Origin: Paenibacillus sp. BIHB 4019
GTDB taxonomy: Bacteria; Bacillota; Bacilli; Paenibacillales; Paenibacillaceae
Assembly: GCF_002741035.1 (NCBI RefSeq)
Contig: NZ_CP016808.1
Coordinates: 4,636,501-4,700,500, forward strand
DNA: 64,000 nucleotides
Direction of reading: 5' to 3'
Positions 1-9,000 of this stretch are shown piece by piece. The notes below the pieces were generated by a model. That model did not search any database. It was not told where the DNA came from and saw only the letters and a program-made list of their open reading frames with translations. A program made the position numbers and the translations under genes. Within the stretch, counting starts at the first letter, position 1. Every line of letters starts with the position of its first letter.

Positions 1-640
1 CATTGCCGCCGTTTGCTTTGTAAAGCGCACCGTAGCTGTTGCCGAAGTTGCGTTCCAAATAGGCATCGCCAATTTGCTCGATCGCTAAATAGAAACCCCA
101 AAGCTCGCCATTTACATATACATTCACATAGGAATATTTAGGGGTTGGCAAGCCCATTGCTTCGGCAAGCTCATAGGAAAGAAACTCGCGCATATAGGAA
201 GCATCGCTGAAATTATTGTTGAGATTGATTTTGCTAATGCCATCAATCGTCTGATTGACATACTCGTCGAAAGACAGCTTGAAGCTGTAGCGGTCCGAAT
301 CGGTCATATTGACGACGCTGCTCAAGCTGAGATTGCCCTTCGTGCGAATGCCGACATTTTTGAAAACTTGGCCGTTGTAATCGACCGTCGCTTCCTTAAA
401 TTCCTCTGCGCTGGCGTTGTCCAGCATATTTTGAAAGTCATCTTTGTCCACTGTAATTTTTACATCGATAACCTTGTCCTTGGGAAAAACCGTCTCATCC
501 AGCGTCTGCTCCCCGCCTGAGACAACGTTTGTTTCCGTTGCCGTTGGAGTAGAGCCTGTACCATTGGTACAGGCTGTAATGGTGAGAAGCAGAAGGAGGG
601 AGCACAGGCTTAGAAGCAAGGTTGAAGCTTTTGCTTTCAT
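1..640 (-). CDS. CotH kinase family lipoprotein (partial, C-terminus off the window)
   Basis: The gene runs off the left edge; about 213 N-terminal residues are visible. The start is ATG after AGGAGG. A hydrophobic signal ends in the lipobox TITAC (Cys near residue 24), so the protein is probably a membrane-anchored lipoprotein. The following region has CotH-like motifs: IRTKGNLS, YSFKLSFDEYV, LNNNFSDASYMREFLSYE and NGELWGFYLAIEQ. CotH proteins are atypical kinases; some phosphorylate spore-coat proteins, but the exported lipoprotein versions have no settled role. It is the third gene of a minus-strand operon after the VTC and DUF4956 genes, a grouping that recurs in bacteria. The catalytic C-terminal half is not visible, so activity cannot be judged. 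Confidence 0.85.
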   Translation of the reverse strand, partial: MKAKASTLLLSLCSLLLLLTITACTNGTGSTPTATETNVVSGGEQTLDETVFPKDKVIDVKITVDKDDFQNMLDNASAEEFKEATVDYNGQVFKNVGIRTKGNLSLSSVVNMTDSDRYSFKLSFDEYVNQTIDGISKINLNNNFSDASYMREFLSYELAEAMGLPTPKYSYVNVYVNGELWGFYLAIEQIGDAYLERNFGNSYGALYKANGGN

Positions 641-659
641 GCCGGAAACCTCCTCGTAA

Positions 660-1388
660 TTATGATACATAATCCCCGCTGTAGCTGATCAAAACGGCAT
701 TTTTGACGCCTGTTAGCTCGGAAAGCTGGTTAACAAACGCGCCTTCCTGATCACGAAGCCGAATTTCAATCGTCATTTCCACATTGCCGCGCGTAACGGT
801 TTTTTGCTTCACATTGTAACGTTTAACGAGCTTGTTCAGACGGCCGTGAATTTCTTTCTCGGTCGTTTCATTGTCGCAGTTGACGACAAGCAGGTAAGGC
901 TGCTCAACCGAGCCGCCCTTGACGAAGAAGAAGAGAATAAGGCCGACCACGACTGAGCCAATAACAGCAAGCGTATAGAAGCCCGCACCCGATACGATAC
1001 CGGCAACAGCTGCCCAGAACAGGAAGATCAGGTCGGTCGGATCTTTAATTGGCGTTCTAAAGCGGACGATGGACAATGCGCCGACCATGCCGAGCGAGAG
1101 CACCAGATTAGAGTTAATCGCGATAATGACCATAGCCGTAACCATCGTCATGCCGATGAGCGAGACGTTGAAGCTTTTGGAATAAAGCACACCGCTGAAA
1201 ATCCGTTTGTACAGCGTATAGATGAAGAAACCAATCAGAAAAGCTACGCCCAGCGTAATGAGTATTTTGGAAATGCTAATATCGGAAGTAAAGTTGCTTG
1301 TCACCGAGTTTTTAATAATATCGGCAAAAGAAGTGGACGTTTCCGTCGTTGTAGTTGTTGCGGCAGCTGCCGTAGTCGTCGTCTCCAT
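660..1388 (-). CDS. DUF4956 integral membrane protein
   Basis: A 242-residue membrane protein. After a Thr/Ala-rich start (residues 1-20) there are about four transmembrane segments (near residues 43-62, 78-98, 115-135 and 138-157). The conserved family core SIVRFRTPIKDP follows the second segment, and a soluble C-terminal domain of about 85 residues ends the protein. This matches the DUF4956 family, whose function is unknown. The start ATG lies 4 nt after the stop of the upstream VTC gene, and its GGAGG site is inside that gene's last codons, so the two are translationally coupled. Co-occurrence with VTC and CotH suggests a shared role in polyphosphate or envelope processes; that is inference. 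Confidence 0.85.
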   Translation of the reverse strand: METTTTAAAATTTTTETSTSFADIIKNSVTSNFTSDISISKILITLGVAFLIGFFIYTLYKRIFSGVLYSKSFNVSLIGMTMVTAMVIIAINSNLVLSLGMVGALSIVRFRTPIKDPTDLIFLFWAAVAGIVSGAGFYTLAVIGSVVVGLILFFFVKGGSVEQPYLLVVNCDNETTEKEIHGRLNKLVKRYNVKQKTVTRGNVEMTIEIRLRDQEGAFVNQLSELTGVKNAVLISYSGDYVS

Positions 1389-1391
1389 CGT

Positions 1392-2105
1392 TTAAAAATC
1401 CTCCCAAGTGTTGAATTTCAGATATTTGCGGCAGATCACATATTTGGATGCCGAGGTGCGGTGCAGCCCTTCAAGCTGGAGCGCAGTTTGAATATAAGCC
1501 GGCATGTATTCGTCGAATTTCACTTCGAGTATCATCCGGTTATCTTCCAGAGCAATGACGGGATCGAGATTCGGGTCAAAAATGTCCAGCGCATGCAGTC
1601 CCGTTCGCAAATCCTTGTCGAACGTAATCCGCACATTGCCATTTTCATAAACATAAGGCTCGCGCACATAATCGACGATTACCTTCGGGCGAAGCAGCCG
1701 GTACTTCATCTCCTTGTAAATTTCCATAAGCAGCGGCTTATCGGGCCGATTGAACACTTCATAGTCGCCAGCCATCATCTGGTCGTACATGGCCCGCGTA
1801 AGCGGCTCCTTGACTTTGGCAATGTAATCCTTGAATTTGATTTTTTTCTCAAAATGGATGACCTTGTCCTGCGTATTATAAATGCGAATCCGGTATTTGC
1901 TTCGGTCGCGTACGCCGCCCAGCTTCTCATGCAGCGCTTTATTGTTCACATCGTCGAAGTACAAGCTTCGAATGTGGTATTCGCCCGTATCGCCGACATT
2001 GGCGTCCTGCTGCATCATATTTTTTAGCCGCTGCCGGATGATGAAATATTGATGCTGGTTGATAATAAATTTCAGCTCATGCCGGAACTTCAAATTTTGC
2101 TGCAA
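1392..2105 (-). CDS. VTC domain polyphosphate polymerase-like protein
   Basis: 237 residues, equal to one VTC catalytic domain (the polymerase tunnel of yeast Vtc4) with no SPX domain. Visible motifs are FRHELKFII, RSLYFDD, YRIRIYN, FEKKIKFKDYIAKVK, VDYVREPY, RITFDKDLR and ILEVKFDEYMP; the basic and acidic residues of the triphosphate-tunnel fold are present. The predicted role is ATP-dependent polyphosphate synthesis at the membrane, by homology. The start is TTG, 4 nt after AGGAGGGAG; no ATG in frame fits better. It is the first gene of the VTC-DUF4956-CotH operon and diverges from the phosphatase at 2317. Pairing a polyphosphate maker with a phosphoesterase neighbour may be coincidental. 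Confidence 0.85.
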   Translation of the reverse strand: MQQNLKFRHELKFIINQHQYFIIRQRLKNMMQQDANVGDTGEYHIRSLYFDDVNNKALHEKLGGVRDRSKYRIRIYNTQDKVIHFEKKIKFKDYIAKVKEPLTRAMYDQMMAGDYEVFNRPDKPLLMEIYKEMKYRLLRPKVIVDYVREPYVYENGNVRITFDKDLRTGLHALDIFDPNLDPVIALEDNRMILEVKFDEYMPAYIQTALQLEGLHRTSASKYVICRKYLKFNTWEDF

Positions 2106-2316
2106 ATGACTCCCTCCTTCTCTCTATCAATCGTTTAGCTGTTATGATGTCTTCGCTAAGCTGTTTGTAAAGCTATTGTAAATTCAGATGCTGATGTGAA
2201 AATGAGTGCCCGCTGAAAGATTGCTGAATGCCGGGTGAAAAGTTTGACTTGCTTTGGGCGGGAGCGTTATCGTAAAAGGCAGCACAGGTATGAACTTCAC
2301 GGGAAAGGAGATTAAG

Positions 2317-3582
2317 ATGAAAAAAGAATGGATATGGATTTTGGCCCTTTGCCTTGTACTATTGCTTGTCGTTGCAGGAATAGAATGGCTGAAATCGGAT
2401 GGGACAACAGAGAAGGCGGCTGGAAAGCCTTATGCTATCGTTACAACCTTTAAGGAGGATGCGGCAACGAGCCGTGCATTCACCTGGTTTACGGATAATC
2501 CGCAAGCGGGAACAGTGATTGAATGGATTGAAGGAATGGATGCTGCCAAATTGTCAGGCGAGGGCGAGGGTGCGCAGGTCAGTCGTCTTGAGGGGAAGAC
2601 ATCTACGCTGGATACAGGCAATGGCGCAGTAAGAGGGGTGCATAAGCTGGAGCTTTCAGGGCTGTCGCCGGGTACAGCCTATACGTACCGCGTGGGCGAC
2701 GGGAGTGATAGCGGCTGGAGCGAAGCATTTCATTTTATGACGCAGGCGCAGGATGCGGATTCATTTACTTTTATAAATGTGACCGATTCTCAAGGGGTGA
2801 CGGAGCAGGATTTTGAGCTGTGGGGAAATACGCTGGATCAGGCGTTTAGCACATTTCCTGGCGCGCAGTTCATTGTCCATAACGGCGATTTGACGGAAAA
2901 TCCGGATGATGAAATCGCTTGGCAACACTTTTTTGGCAAGGCGCAGCAGTGGGTTACGCGTTTTCCGCTTATGCCTGTGACAGGCAATCATGACGAGGTC
3001 GATAATAACGCAGACGATTTCGTCGCGCATTTCAATTTGCCAGTGAGCGGGGCGGACGGCTCGATTGAAGGTACAACGTATTCGTACGACTACGGCTCGG
3101 CGCACTTCATTATGCTGAACACGGAGTCGAACAAAAAGGAGCAGACGAAGTGGCTGGAGAAGGATTTGGCAGCTACAGACAAACGCTGGATTATCGTATC
3201 GGTTCATCGTGGCCCCTATGCCGGTAATCAATACGAGAAAATCGATGATTGGGTTAAGCTGTTTGACAAATATGGGGTAGATCTCGTGCTTCAGGGACAT
3301 AACCATGAATATGCAAGATCGTATCCGCTGAAGGATGGCAAGGTGACAGGCGATGGAGAAGGTGTCATCCGCACGTCAAGCGGTACCGTCTACGTCGTCA
3401 CTAACGCAGCGGGGCAGAAGTTTAATGAGATGAAAGAGGATCAATTTTATCATAAGGTTCATTTTCAAAATAATAAGCAAATGTTTGCCGGCATTACGAT
3501 CGAAGGAGATAAGCTGACATATGAGGCTTATGATGTCGATGGCAACAAGCTGGATGCGTTCGTGCTGCAAAGTGAAAAATAA
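2317..3582 (+). CDS. Membrane-anchored metallophosphoesterase with N-terminal purple-acid-phosphatase domain
   Basis: 421 residues from the ATG preceded by GGAAAGGAG (6-nt spacing); an upstream in-frame start at 2254 has no ribosome site. An N-terminal anchor (WIWILALCLVLLLVVAGI) is followed by a Fn3-like purple-acid-phosphatase domain (about residues 40-150, ending GLSPGTAYTYRVGDG). The calcineurin-like domain has the canonical metal motifs HNGDLTEN, GNHDEVD, VHRGPY and GHNHEY. It should hydrolyse phosphate esters outside the membrane; the substrate is unknown. It stands alone between the divergent VTC operon and a bidirectional terminator. Confidence 0.88.
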   Translation: MKKEWIWILALCLVLLLVVAGIEWLKSDGTTEKAAGKPYAIVTTFKEDAATSRAFTWFTDNPQAGTVIEWIEGMDAAKLSGEGEGAQVSRLEGKTSTLDTGNGAVRGVHKLELSGLSPGTAYTYRVGDGSDSGWSEAFHFMTQAQDADSFTFINVTDSQGVTEQDFELWGNTLDQAFSTFPGAQFIVHNGDLTENPDDEIAWQHFFGKAQQWVTRFPLMPVTGNHDEVDNNADDFVAHFNLPVSGADGSIEGTTYSYDYGSAHFIMLNTESNKKEQTKWLEKDLAATDKRWIIVSVHRGPYAGNQYEKIDDWVKLFDKYGVDLVLQGHNHEYARSYPLKDGKVTGDGEGVIRTSSGTVYVVTNAAGQKFNEMKEDQFYHKVHFQNNKQMFAGITIEGDKLTYEAYDVDGNKLDAFVLQSEK

Positions 3583-3631
3583 AACAGGGTGTCCCCGTGG
3601 CCAGATTATGGCATTGTGGGGCACCCTGTTT
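3582..3631. terminator. Bidirectional terminator
   Basis: AAACAGGGTG-CCCC pairs with GGGG-CACCCTGTTT around a 22-nt loop. It separates the convergent phosphoesterase and histidine kinase genes and overlaps the last base of the phosphoesterase stop codon. Confidence 0.8.
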
Positions 3632-3633
3632 GC

Positions 3634-5166
3634 TTATACATCCGCTAACGGCAGCTTGACGGTAAATGTACTGCCTTCGCCGACGGTGCTGGCCGCCTCA
3701 ATTGTTCCGCCATGCGCCTCAACGATGGACTGCGTAATTGAAAGCCCGAGGCCTGCTCCGCCGCTTAGGCGGGTGCGGGAAAATTCACTGCGATAAAAAC
3801 GCTCGAACAAATGGGGGAGATGCTCCGGCTTAATGCCCGCTCCGTTATCGGTAATGGAGATGGCGGCATAGGCTCCGGCTTTTGCGAGCTTAAGCGATAT
3901 TTTGCCTTGATTGGCGTCGGTATGCTGAACCGCATTTAAAAATAAATTGAGCACCACCTGCTTGAGCTGATCGGGATTGTAGCACCCGCGTATGCTCACA
4001 GCAGCGTCAATGCGCACCTCACGCTGGCCGCCCAAAATATGCAGCTGCGGCTCCAGCTCATGAATGAGATTGCCAAGATTCGTATCGACCTTAACGAGCT
4101 CTGGCGTCTGATCAAGCTTGGCTAGCAGCAGCAAATCTTCTACCAGCTTGTTGATGCGCGTCGATTCAAGCTTCATGCTCGTTAAGGCACGGTGCAGCTG
4201 CTCCGGATTTGAAGCGGCTCCGCGCAGCAGCACCTCCAGAAACCCATGGATGGAAGTGAGCGGCGTCCGCAGCTCATGCGAAGCGTCAGCAACAAAGCGC
4301 CGCATTCGCTCCGTCGTCTGCCGCTCCGTCTCGAAGGAGCTTTCCAGCCGGCCGAGCATGCCGTTGAACGCTTCGGAAAGCAGATCGATTTCCTGCTGTC
4401 CTTGCGATATAGGCAATCGCTCGGTGAGATTAATGGCATCGGTGCGTTGTGCTGCCTTCACGATGCGCGACAGCGGCGCGAGCGTCTTGCGCAGCAGTGG
4501 CAAATAAAGCGATAAGCCACCGGCCAAGGCTACGATAGAGAGCCCAGCGAAAATCGCGAGCTGAGAAGCGAGCACCGTTTGCAGCAAATCGGTGTCGTTG
4601 CCTGCTTGAATGAGTCCATCTGGCGAATTCGGCGGTCCGGCCAGCCGAAAGACGACAAGCTGCTGGGCGCCTTCGCTGTTGCTTAGCAGCTGGTAACCGC
4701 CGTCGCGATGCTTTTTCAAATCCTCAAAAATTTTCATGTATTCCGATTTGCTTAGCTCTGGTGTCCACGTTTCACCGCTAGTTGTTAATACCGTTCGTTC
4801 TCCTGTGCTGCTCACATAGGCAAGAGATAGGCCTGGTTGAGTAATCGTAGGCATATTGCTTGGCCCTTCCTGCGAAGGCGGCGGTGAAGATGTGGAATCA
4901 TCCGGTGCCATCCCACCGTTAATAGGCGATTTTCTCGGGTAAGCGGGTTTGCCGTCCGAATGCCACTGGGGAGGCATCGCCTGAATTTGCGCTTCCAAAG
5001 CCTCGGCTCGATTATTATATATAAAGTCCTTCATCAATACGTATTGCAGCGTTCCAATTAACAGAAGCAGCCCTGCCAGTACGAACAGCGAACGGCTAAG
5101 CAGCTGATAGCGCAGCGATTCGGGTTTTAGGAGGCGAAGCAGCAGCGGAGCTTTGCGGTCCGTCAT
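3634..5166 (-). CDS. Two-component sensor histidine kinase
   Basis: 510 residues. Transmembrane segment 1 is near residues 26-45 and segment 2 near 198-224; between them is an extracytoplasmic sensor region of about 150 residues with a Pro/Ser-rich stretch. A HAMP linker (about 225-280) follows. The HisKA box is VADASHELRTPL with the phospho-acceptor His at 297. The ATPase domain shows LFLNAVQHT (N box), DNGAGI (G1), FERFYR (F box) and GGAGLGLSI (G2). It is an EnvZ/BaeS-type kinase whose signal is unknown. Its ATG overlaps the stop of the response-regulator gene by 4 nt (ATGA), so the pair is translationally coupled. Confidence 0.93.
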   Translation of the reverse strand: MTDRKAPLLLRLLKPESLRYQLLSRSLFVLAGLLLLIGTLQYVLMKDFIYNNRAEALEAQIQAMPPQWHSDGKPAYPRKSPINGGMAPDDSTSSPPPSQEGPSNMPTITQPGLSLAYVSSTGERTVLTTSGETWTPELSKSEYMKIFEDLKKHRDGGYQLLSNSEGAQQLVVFRLAGPPNSPDGLIQAGNDTDLLQTVLASQLAIFAGLSIVALAGGLSLYLPLLRKTLAPLSRIVKAAQRTDAINLTERLPISQGQQEIDLLSEAFNGMLGRLESSFETERQTTERMRRFVADASHELRTPLTSIHGFLEVLLRGAASNPEQLHRALTSMKLESTRINKLVEDLLLLAKLDQTPELVKVDTNLGNLIHELEPQLHILGGQREVRIDAAVSIRGCYNPDQLKQVVLNLFLNAVQHTDANQGKISLKLAKAGAYAAISITDNGAGIKPEHLPHLFERFYRSEFSRTRLSGGAGLGLSITQSIVEAHGGTIEAASTVGEGSTFTVKLPLADV

Positions 5167-5846
5167 GGCAAATCCATACGGTAGCCAGAGCCGCGCAGCG
5201 TGCGAATAAGCCGGTGCTCCTTGTCCTGCAGCTTTTCGCGCAGCGAACGAATGTACACCTCAACGATATTTTCCTCGCCGCCAAAATGATAGCCCCATAC
5301 TTTGTCCAAAATAAGCGCCTTGCTCAGCACAATGCCGTTGTTCATTACAATAAATTTCAGCAGCTCATATTCGGTAGGCGACAGCTCCAGCACTTGATCC
5401 ATGTACGACAGCTCTTTGCGCAAATCGTCGATGCGGAACGGTCCGTATACGACTTCCCCGAGCAAATTCGGAAACTGATTGCGAAGCCTCGCTTGAATGC
5501 GGGCAAGCAATTCCTCAAAGCTGAACGGCTTAATGACATAATCGTCAGCACCAATGCGCAGCCCTTTCACGCGATCCTGCGTTTCATCTTTGGCAGTCAG
5601 CATAATAATGGCGATATTATCGCCCGTTGCTTTAAGCGCCTGGCAAACTTCAAAGCCGTTCATGCCCGGCATCATCACATCCAAAATGACAACATGGGGC
5701 CTAAAGTCGCTAGCGACCATAATCGCTTCCTCGCCATTGCTGGCTGTCCGAACATCCGCGCCTTCATTCAACAGGCCAAGCTCCAAAAACTGCACGATAT
5801 GGGGCTCGTCATCAACAAGCAGCAGCTTAATTCCTTTTACCGACAT
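5163..5846 (-). CDS. OmpR/PhoB-family response regulator
   Basis: 227 residues. The receiver domain (1-120) has the acidic pair DDE at residues 12-14, the phospho-acceptor Asp56 in VILDVMMPG, and the conserved Lys in DDYVIKPF. The C-terminal winged-helix DNA-binding domain (about 130-225) shows LSPTEYELLKF and VEVYIRSLREKL followed by RTLRGSGYR. It is the first gene of a two-gene operon with the kinase. ATG follows GGAG. Target genes are not evident; the large SLH protein that diverges from it is a neighbour but not a proven target. Confidence 0.95.
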   Translation of the reverse strand: MSVKGIKLLLVDDEPHIVQFLELGLLNEGADVRTASNGEEAIMVASDFRPHVVILDVMMPGMNGFEVCQALKATGDNIAIIMLTAKDETQDRVKGLRIGADDYVIKPFSFEELLARIQARLRNQFPNLLGEVVYGPFRIDDLRKELSYMDQVLELSPTEYELLKFIVMNNGIVLSKALILDKVWGYHFGGEENIVEVYIRSLREKLQDKEHRLIRTLRGSGYRMDLP

Positions 5847-6029
5847 TTTATCATCTCCAGTTTTACAAACGATTGCTACTTAATACGGACGATCTCATGA
5901 GAAAGTCTACCATGTTTGCAATTCTTGTTCAAACCTAGGATAGCCCTGCGGTCAGGGCGGTCTTTTATGTGTTTGTTAAGTGGTTTTTTGTAGAATGTAG
6001 TCGATTAGAGTCGAAGGAGGCGGTCAATA

Positions 6030-9000
6030 GTGATGAATAGGGGATACGTCAAGCATTTTTCAAGAAAATTATGGATATGGAGCATAATCATCTCAATGGT
6101 TGTGCTTCCTGTATCGGGAGTTTCAGCGCAAGCCGAAAATTGGAGTCAGTATGCGAAGCTTGGTATAACGATGAATGACAAGCTAGGTTCTTTTAATCTG
6201 CCCGTTAGCGTTTCGGTATATGGCAGTAATAGCGTATACGTTGCCGATTCGAACAACCATCGCATCCAGAGGCTGAATGTGTCTACGGGAGAATGGAGCG
6301 AGTGGAAGAAGATCGGCGGCGGGGCGGGAAGTGGATTCGGGGAGTTCAATACCCCGTCAGGCGTTGCAGTAGATGGCAGCGGCAATGTTTATGTAGCGGA
6401 TACTAATAACCACCGCATTCAGAAATTGGATGCATCGACGAATACGTGGAGCTCATGGTCGAAGGCTGATGGAAGCTCGGGAAGCGGCCTGGGGGAATTT
6501 AAATCGCCTAGAGGCGTGGACGTTGACCCCAATGGAAACGTCTATGTAGCGGATACTGACAATCATCGCATTCAGAAGCTGGATGTTTCGACGAATACGT
6601 GGAGCGAATGGAAGAAGAGCGGCGGCGGTTCGGGAACTAATCTGGGCCAGTTTAATTTTCCAAGAGGAGTTACGGTAGACGGGGGCGGTAATGTGTATGT
6701 AGCTGACTCTCGGAACAACCGCATTCAGAAGCTGGATTTCTCGACTGTTCCAACAGGCGAGTGGAAGCTGGTCGGCGGGACGCTAGGAAGCGGTGTTGGT
6801 CAGTTTAAAAATCTATCCGATGTCACACTGGATACTAGCGGGAATATTTACGTAGCTGATACGGGAAATCACCGGATTCAGATGCTGGATGTTTCTACAA
6901 ATTCGTGGAGCGAGTGGAAGAAGAGCGGCGGTGGCCCTGGAAGCGAATTAGGCGAGTTTAGGAATCCATACGGCGTAGCGGTAAACGAAAGTGGCGAGGT
7001 TTATGCAGCCGATAGCGAAAATCACCGGATTCAGAAGCTGGATGGGACGGCAGGCAATTGGAGCAACTGGGGTTATGTGGGGGCGGTCGCAGGCGATGGC
7101 CTTGGCGAATTTGCTGGTGTAACGGGAGTCGCGACAGATGATGAAGGCAATGTATACGCGGCAGACTACAACAACCATCGCATTCAGAAACAGGATGCGC
7201 TTACGGGGACATGGAGCGCGTGGGGGAAAATAGGCGGTGGCTCGGGTATTGGGCTGGGCGAATTTGAGAATCCGACTGGCGTAGCTGTCGATAGCAATGG
7301 AAACGTCTATGCAGCTGACCGTTACAATCACCGGATTCAGAGGCTGGACGTAGGGACAGGAATGTGGAGCCAGTGGGGAAAAGCAGGCGGAGGCCAGGGG
7401 AGCGGTCCTGGGGAATTTGAATACCCGGGCAGCGTTGCAGTAGACAACGACGGTAATGTCTATGTTGCCGATACGAATAACTTCCGCATTCAGAAGCTGG
7501 AGGCCTCTACCGGAACATGGAGAACCGTAGGCGGGGGAATCGGTAGAAGCGCAATAGGCGAGTTTAATTATCCTTTTGGTGTTGCGGTAGACAGAAACAA
7601 AAATATTTACGTTTCCGATACGGACAACCACCGCATCCAGAAGCTGGACATCTCCAAAGGCGAATGGGAGGAGGTTGGAAACGGTGAAGGCAGCGGCTTG
7701 GGAGAGTTTTACGAGCCGCATGGATTGACGGTAGACGCAAATGGCGATATCTACGTTGCAGACTTGGGCAATCATCGCATTCAGAAGCTGGATATAACGA
7801 ATGGTGTGTGGAGCGAATGGTCAAAGAGCGGAGGCGCGGAAGGCAGCAGCCTTGGCGAATTTAGCAGCCCGACCGGTGTGGCGATTGACCGAAGTGAAAA
7901 AATATATGTAGCTGATTTCGGCAATAATCGGATTCAAAAATGGGTTTATGCTGCTCCGAGCGCTCCTATTAACGCGGCGGCTACGGCAGGCAATGGAGAA
8001 GCGACGATTAGCTTCGCTGTGCCATCCACCGATGGGGGCAGCGTGATTACCGGTTATACGGTAACTGCTAATCCAGGCGGGCTGACAGCGATAGGCTCGG
8101 GTAGTCCAATCAAAATGACCGGTTTGACGAATGGCCAATCCTACACGTTTACCGTTATTGCATCGAATAGAAGCGGTGATTCCCCTTCGTCGGTGGCAAC
8201 GAATGCCGTTACGCCAATGACATATCCGGATGAACCGACCGGCGTAACAGCAACGGCAGGAAACGGAGAAGCGACGGTAAGCTTCATTGCGCCTTCCAGC
8301 GATGGAGGCAGCGCTATTACGGGCTACACGGTAACGTCTAATCCAGGTGGTGTGACAGCAAACGGTACGGGCAGCCCCATCAAGGTTACCGGCTTAACAA
8401 ATGACACAGCGTACACCTTTACCGTAATCGCGATTAATGAAGTGGGCAATAGCGCGGCTTCTACTGCGTCAGTTGCTGTAATACCGCAAAGCGCTCCCAT
8501 TAACAACGGTGGAGGAAGCTCGCCGTCTCAGCCGGCACCTTCAACGGCGCCGGAAGCCGGCCCATCTGGCAGTTTCGTTCTTATTAATGGCAAATCGCAG
8601 AACTTGGGATCGGCGAAAGTGACGAAGGTTGATTCCCAGACAGTAACAACGATTACCGTTGATCAGAAAAAGCTGGAAAGCCTGCTTGCAGCAGAGGCTC
8701 ATTCGGCGGTAGTAACGATACAGTCGAAAGCCAATTCCGATGTGATTATCGCCGAGCTTAATGGGCAAATTATTCATGAATTGGAATCCAGGCAGGCGGT
8801 GCTGGAGCTGCAAACGGATAAAGCGATTTATCGTTTGCCGGCGCTGCAAATCGATATCGGGGCCATTGCAGATCAATTTGGCAAGTCGATTGCCTTGGAG
8901 AATATTCGCTTTCAGATCGAAATTGCTGTGCCCAAAGAACCGCTTAAGTGGACTCACGATGAGTCTGCTGGAGGCAAGATAGCCTTTGTCGTTCCACAGC

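Noticed and set aside
6948..7775. 275-codon antisense frame across the NHL repeats
   Set aside because: Repetitive complement of the NHL coding repeats, with no independent start signal.
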